From CAYMKL01 sp964390805 (GTDB lineage Bacteria; Chloroflexota; Anaerolineae; VGOG01), in contig CAYMKL010000151.1 in NCBI GenBank assembly GCA_964390805.1, forward strand, positions 1-15,347: 15,347 bases of DNA, in the 5' to 3' direction. Both the position numbers and the translations under genes were made by a program. Positions 12,896 through 15,347 of the stretch are shown here, in pieces (within the stretch, counting starts at the first letter, position 1; every line of letters begins with the position of its first letter). Under the pieces are notes generated by a model. The model was given only the letters and a program-made list of their open reading frames with translations. It was not told where the DNA came from and did no database searches.

Positions 12896-13064
12896 GCTGT
12901 GGTGCTGGGTTGATGCCATTTTCACTTTGGTATTTATGTTTTTCGGTTTGTTGGTGTACACTGGTGTCAGAAATGGCGCGGGCGGAACGCATCTGGTAGT
13001 GGTCACTGCCCATCAGTTCCATAAGTAAAGAGAACTGAACGAATCGTTTGGAGGAGGTCAGAGA

Positions 13065-13289
13065 ATGAAGAGAAAGAAGAAACCAGGCTACTACACCCTG
13101 CTGGCGTTGACGATTTTGTTAGCTTTGGGAGTGGTACTGACGATTATGCCGATACCCTATGCGTATCGAGAATGTTTGCTCGGCTATAAAGCTCATTGTA
13201 CCCTCACACCGATCAGTACGATCTTGTGCGTCATTTCCGCCGTGATCACCTTCGTGGTGGGGCAAAGATGGTTCACCGAGGCGTCATAA
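13065..13289 (+). CDS. Small two-TM protein with CLLGYKAHCTLTPIST motif (74 aa)
   Basis: A basic start (MKRKKKPGYY) is followed by a hydrophobic helix (about residues 11-31), a short loop CLLGYKAHCTLTPIST at 37-52, and a second helix (about 53-66). The loop holds two cysteines seven apart (xCx6Cx). Its core is shared with the protein at 15019-15237, so this is a two-member family in the window. By the positive-inside rule the ends are cytoplasmic and the cysteine loop faces outward, where a disulfide or metal site is possible. GGAGGAGG (13050-13057) is well spaced. The flavodoxin-like gene starts 13 bp after the stop, so the two are probably cotranscribed. Function is unknown. Confidence 0.85.
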   Translation: MKRKKKPGYYTLLALTILLALGVVLTIMPIPYAYRECLLGYKAHCTLTPISTILCVISAVITFVVGQRWFTEAS

Positions 13290-13302
13290 AGGAGTTTCGA
13301 TT

Positions 13303-14112
13303 ATGATCACATTTCCTATGCTCATATTGATTGTCGTGCCGCTCGTGGCGGGGATCGAATCGTTATTCGCCAAGAAAGAAAACGCGCGGGCCATCTCTAT
13401 TCTCGCCGGGCTGTGCGTTGGCGCTTTCCTCTGGAATGCGTACTCGGATTGGATCGTATCCCCGATCTCGTCCACTGTCCTCGTCGTTCTTGCCATCGCG
13501 CTGATCGCCCGCTTGCTCCGGGCCGGCACAGAGATACTGAAAGAAGGGTTAATCGCCGCTGTCGTGACTTTCTTGGCGCTGATTGTGGCCTGGCAGGGAT
13601 TGCTGGGCTTTGTGGTCAACGCGGAGGTTATCAGCGACGTCGAGGTTCTGAACCCCAACGGAAGCGCGGGGACGACGCTCCTGGTTTACCACCCCGGAAA
13701 GAGCGGTTATCAAGAGATGCTCATCGAGGCTTTCTCCGAAGGTCTGGTCTCGAACGGATGGCGCGTGGAGGTTACTACAGCCAGCAAGGAAGCGCCCACC
13801 GACCTTTCTGGCTACGACCTGCTGGTGCTAAGCGCTCCCACCTACGACTGGGTGCCCGCGAAACGAATCCAGCGCTACCTGGAGCAGCTCGGGGATCTGG
13901 CAGGCCAACCCACGGTCGTCATTATCTCGGCCGCAGGCACGACTAGCCTGTCGCTCCCCATGATGGAGGACCTGGTCCGAGAGGCGAACGGCGACCTGAT
14001 CGCGTCCTACGCCCTCTGGACCCTGGTGCCCAACGAGATGGTATACGGCATCGGCGACCCGGAAGAGATTATGCGCCGGGAAGCGAAAGCGATCCCCGTG
14101 CCTGGGGAGTAA
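13303..14112 (+). CDS. Membrane-anchored flavodoxin-like protein (269 aa)
   Basis: Residues 1-107 contain about four hydrophobic segments (5-18, 29-46, 57-71 and 83-106). Residues 124-258 form a flavodoxin-like domain. TLLVYHPGKSGYQEMLIEAF stands where flavodoxins have strand 1 and the FMN phosphate loop. YDLLVLSAPTYDWVPAKRIQ contains the second flavin loop, and TVVIISAAGTTS the third. The phosphate loop (HPGKSGYQE) differs from the usual SxTGNT, so FMN binding is likely but not certain. AAAGGAG (13288-13294) overlaps the previous stop region and sets the start. Joining a flavodoxin-like domain to a polytopic membrane anchor suggests electron transfer at the membrane face. The neighbours are a small cysteine-loop membrane protein and a lipid-type transferase. 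Confidence 0.82.
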   Translation: MITFPMLILIVVPLVAGIESLFAKKENARAISILAGLCVGAFLWNAYSDWIVSPISSTVLVVLAIALIARLLRAGTEILKEGLIAAVVTFLALIVAWQGLLGFVVNAEVISDVEVLNPNGSAGTTLLVYHPGKSGYQEMLIEAFSEGLVSNGWRVEVTTASKEAPTDLSGYDLLVLSAPTYDWVPAKRIQRYLEQLGDLAGQPTVVIISAAGTTSLSLPMMEDLVREANGDLIASYALWTLVPNEMVYGIGDPEEIMRREAKAIPVPGE

Positions 14113-14164
14113 GAAAGGCTGCGCGAATTCTTTGCGCATCGCGTTTTACCCATTAGGAAAGCAC

Positions 14165-14866
14165 ATGGACGAGTCCCATACCGACGAGCGACCCGGGACG
14201 ATCATTGTCTCCGTCATCATCGCGATCCGGTTTATCGCGGCGCCCCTGCTTCTGTACACGTTTGCGAACGACCTGACGGCGTGGGCTGTGTTCATCTTTG
14301 TTGTCGCCGTTTTCACGGATGCGCTGGACGGCCACGTGGCGAGGAGGCTGGGCGGCGCATCTCCTTTTCTGGGGCCGTACTCGGATGCTGTGGCGGATTT
14401 TACCCTCGTCCTGGCGGCATTCTCGGCTTTTGTGCTCAAGAGCCTTTACCCATTCTGGATGCTGCTCCTCATCGTCGCAATGTTCGCCCAGTTTGCCCTG
14501 ACGTCGGGGCTTGCGCGGCCCATCTACGACCCCGTGGGTAAATACTATGGCGTGTTTCTTTTCTGCGCCGTCGGCGTGACCCTCGTTTTGCCCTACGCCG
14601 CCGTCCGCCAAGTGGTGCTGGTGGCCATCCTCGGATTCACCATTGCATCGGTGATCAGCCGGGCTATGTTCCTGCTCGGTTTCTCAAAGAAACGAGTGCT
14701 CGGCCAGGACAGCCCTGGTCCGTGGCAAAAGTGGGGAGTGGAACCATGGAAACAGAGTCGTGGGAAGACGAGTTGTGGATCGAGCGAGTATGAAAGGCTT
14801 GCAGAGGAGCGCTGGCTTGCTCATGCTCGGATCACACAATGGCTCGACGCCGACCAGAAGGTGTAG
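14165..14866 (+). CDS. CDP-alcohol phosphatidyltransferase family protein (233 aa)
   Basis: This is an integral membrane enzyme with the full family signature: D52xxD55G56xxA59R60, then nine residues to G70, D74 and D78 (TDALDGHVAR ... GPYSDAVAD). The family transfers a phosphoalcohol from a CDP-alcohol to an acceptor, usually in phospholipid synthesis (phosphatidylglycerophosphate or phosphatidylserine type). The four aspartates bind two metal ions. About six hydrophobic helices end near residue 185. The ATG at 14165 follows AGGAAAG. A TTG at 14132 would add 11 residues and is less likely. The last 50 residues are hydrophilic and unlike a normal family C-terminus. Another frame there looks coding too (see 14746-14793). 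Confidence 0.88.
   Translation: MDESHTDERPGTIIVSVIIAIRFIAAPLLLYTFANDLTAWAVFIFVVAVFTDALDGHVARRLGGASPFLGPYSDAVADFTLVLAAFSAFVLKSLYPFWMLLLIVAMFAQFALTSGLARPIYDPVGKYYGVFLFCAVGVTLVLPYAAVRQVVLVAILGFTIASVISRAMFLLGFSKKRVLGQDSPGPWQKWGVEPWKQSRGKTSCGSSEYERLAEERWLAHARITQWLDADQKV
14746..14793 (+). CDS. Possible small overlapping ORF, perhaps frameshifted
   Basis: GGGGAG lies about ten bases before an ATG that opens METESWEDELWIERV and ends at a TGA (14791-14793). Losing one base near 14788 would continue the protein as YERLAEERWLAHARITQWLD and on to the TAG at 14864-14866, a smooth acidic/helical sequence of about 39 residues. That tail is what now forms the end of the phosphatidyltransferase frame. It may be a real small gene with a frameshift, or chance. 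Confidence 0.3.
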   Translation: METESWEDELWIERV

Positions 14867-14888
14867 GGTGCAGGCGTAGTTGATATCG

Positions 14889-14963
14889 AACAGTTAGGCG
14901 ACTCATCGTCGGAGCAAAAAGACAGAAGGGAGGTGCAGAATAAGGCATAGAAACAGTTAGGCG
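14889..14963 (+). repeat. Direct 12-bp repeat AACAGTTAGGCG
   Basis: The 12-mer occurs exactly at 14889-14900 and 14952-14963 in the 150-bp spacer before the last small gene. No other gene or clear promoter is seen in this spacer. Confidence 0.7.
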
Positions 14964-15018
14964 CCAAGAAAGCTTTTCATCAGTACGTGAATCAATCACA
15001 ATACACAAGGAGATGAAA

Positions 15019-15237
15019 ATGCCAAACAAAAAAATACCTATCCATATGATATTTGTGGTCGTTGAGCTTGTACTTGCTGCATTAACACTGATACCAACAG
15101 AGGGAGCGAGCGAGGCATGTTTTTTGGGGTATAAGGCTCATTGTAGTTTTACCCCAATCAGCACAGTCGGTTTGCTTGCACTTGTAGGTCTTCACATTTT
15201 CCTACATAGGAGAGCTATAGCCAAAAAAGCGAAGTAA
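15019..15237 (+). CDS. Small two-TM protein, paralogue of the 13065-13289 protein (72 aa)
   Basis: AAGGAG (15007-15012) directly abuts an ATG at 15013. The in-frame ATG at 15019 has normal spacing and is chosen (MPNKKIPIHM). Two hydrophobic helices (about residues 8-25 and 48-62) flank the loop ACFLGYKAHCSFTPIST. The motif CxLGYKAHC(T/S)xTPIST is shared with the protein at 13065-13289, while the helices differ strongly, so the loop is the constrained, functional part. Basic ends (KKIP, RRAIAKKAK) again place both termini inside. The gene appears monocistronic or begins a new unit. Function is unknown. Confidence 0.85.
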   Translation: MPNKKIPIHMIFVVVELVLAALTLIPTEGASEACFLGYKAHCSFTPISTVGLLALVGLHIFLHRRAIAKKAK

Positions 15238-15268
15238 AAGCGAATAATCCTTATAGCAATCGCTGGCA

Positions 15269-15347
15269 ATGGGATACCCTCGGCTGAAATTCAAAACGCT
15301 CAAGCCTACTTTCGTGGGAACGATCTTTACCAACTTGACACGTATGG
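15269..15347 (+). CDS. Possible 5' part of a gene cut by the window edge
   Basis: An ATG at 15269 opens MGYPRLKFKTLKPTFVGTIF and stays open to the edge with plausible codons (TTC, AAG, CTC, GTG). No ribosome site precedes it. A second frame is also open here, reading NGIPSAEIQNAQAYFRGNDL without a start codon. Either may be chance over so short a stretch. Confidence 0.25.
   Translation, partial: MGYPRLKFKTLKPTFVGTIFTNLTRM

Noticed and set aside
12934..12962. TACACT with an upstream T-rich hexamer as a promoter for the 13065 operon
   Set aside because: The -35 candidate TTATGT matches only two of six consensus bases and there is no extended -10, so the call is not supported.

Overview
The window is about 15.3 kb of moderately GC-rich bacterial DNA. 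It holds short operons of oxidoreductases, small membrane proteins and stand-alone enzymes, separated by spacers rich in repeats and hairpins. The mix suggests an anaerobic or facultative member of the Chloroflexota (Anaerolineae-like), probably a metagenomic contig: a divergent tungsten/molybdenum aldehyde ferredoxin oxidoreductase (AOR) paired with a NapH-like polyferredoxin, DUF4386-like and SRPBCC membrane proteins, a zinc-free MDR reductase and a palindromic REP-type repeat. No rRNA, tRNA or phylogenetic marker is present, so this assignment is an inference. I see no CRISPR array, transposase or phage gene.

Layout. Positions 1-2400 carry an extended -10 promoter, a 97-residue unknown protein, a DUF4386-like membrane protein and an MDR-family NAD(P)H reductase preceded by an 89-bp hairpin repeat. 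Positions 2540-3310 carry a hairpin plus promoter, a small coiled-coil/two-TM protein with an internal 24-bp tandem repeat, a second copy of the 89-bp repeat, and fused fragments of both the MDR gene and the 97-residue gene. This is a decayed duplication. Positions 3309-4474 hold a two-domain SnoaL-like protein and its terminator. A 94-bp inverted-repeat element flanked by 19-bp direct repeats follows at 4482-4613.

Positions 4648-9098 form a tight four-gene operon: NapH-like polyferredoxin, AOR-family enzyme (overlapping by ATGA), membrane-anchored SRPBCC protein, and a large polytopic membrane protein. The natural reading is a cytoplasmic pterin oxidoreductase exchanging electrons with the membrane through the polyferredoxin. 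The AOR-like subunit departs from the classical second pterin motif, so its substrate cannot be assumed.

Positions 9144-12895 hold a lipoprotein-like alpha/beta hydrolase, a small membrane protein, a fructosamine-kinase-like phosphotransferase and an O-methyltransferase-like protein with different arginine codon use. A 29-bp leader repeat precedes both the hydrolase and the kinase. A three-arm alternative hairpin plus a strong promoter precedes the kinase. Positions 13065-14866 are an operon of a small two-TM protein, a membrane-anchored flavodoxin-like protein and a CDP-alcohol phosphatidyltransferase. A second member of the small two-TM family lies at 15019-15237, and a possible partial gene runs off the right edge.

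The most interesting candidates are the AOR/polyferredoxin/SRPBCC/membrane operon, the duplicated small family with the CxLGYKAHC(T/S)xTPIST core, the decayed duplication with its RNA-compatible hairpin repeat, and the three-arm RNA switch-like structure before the kinase.
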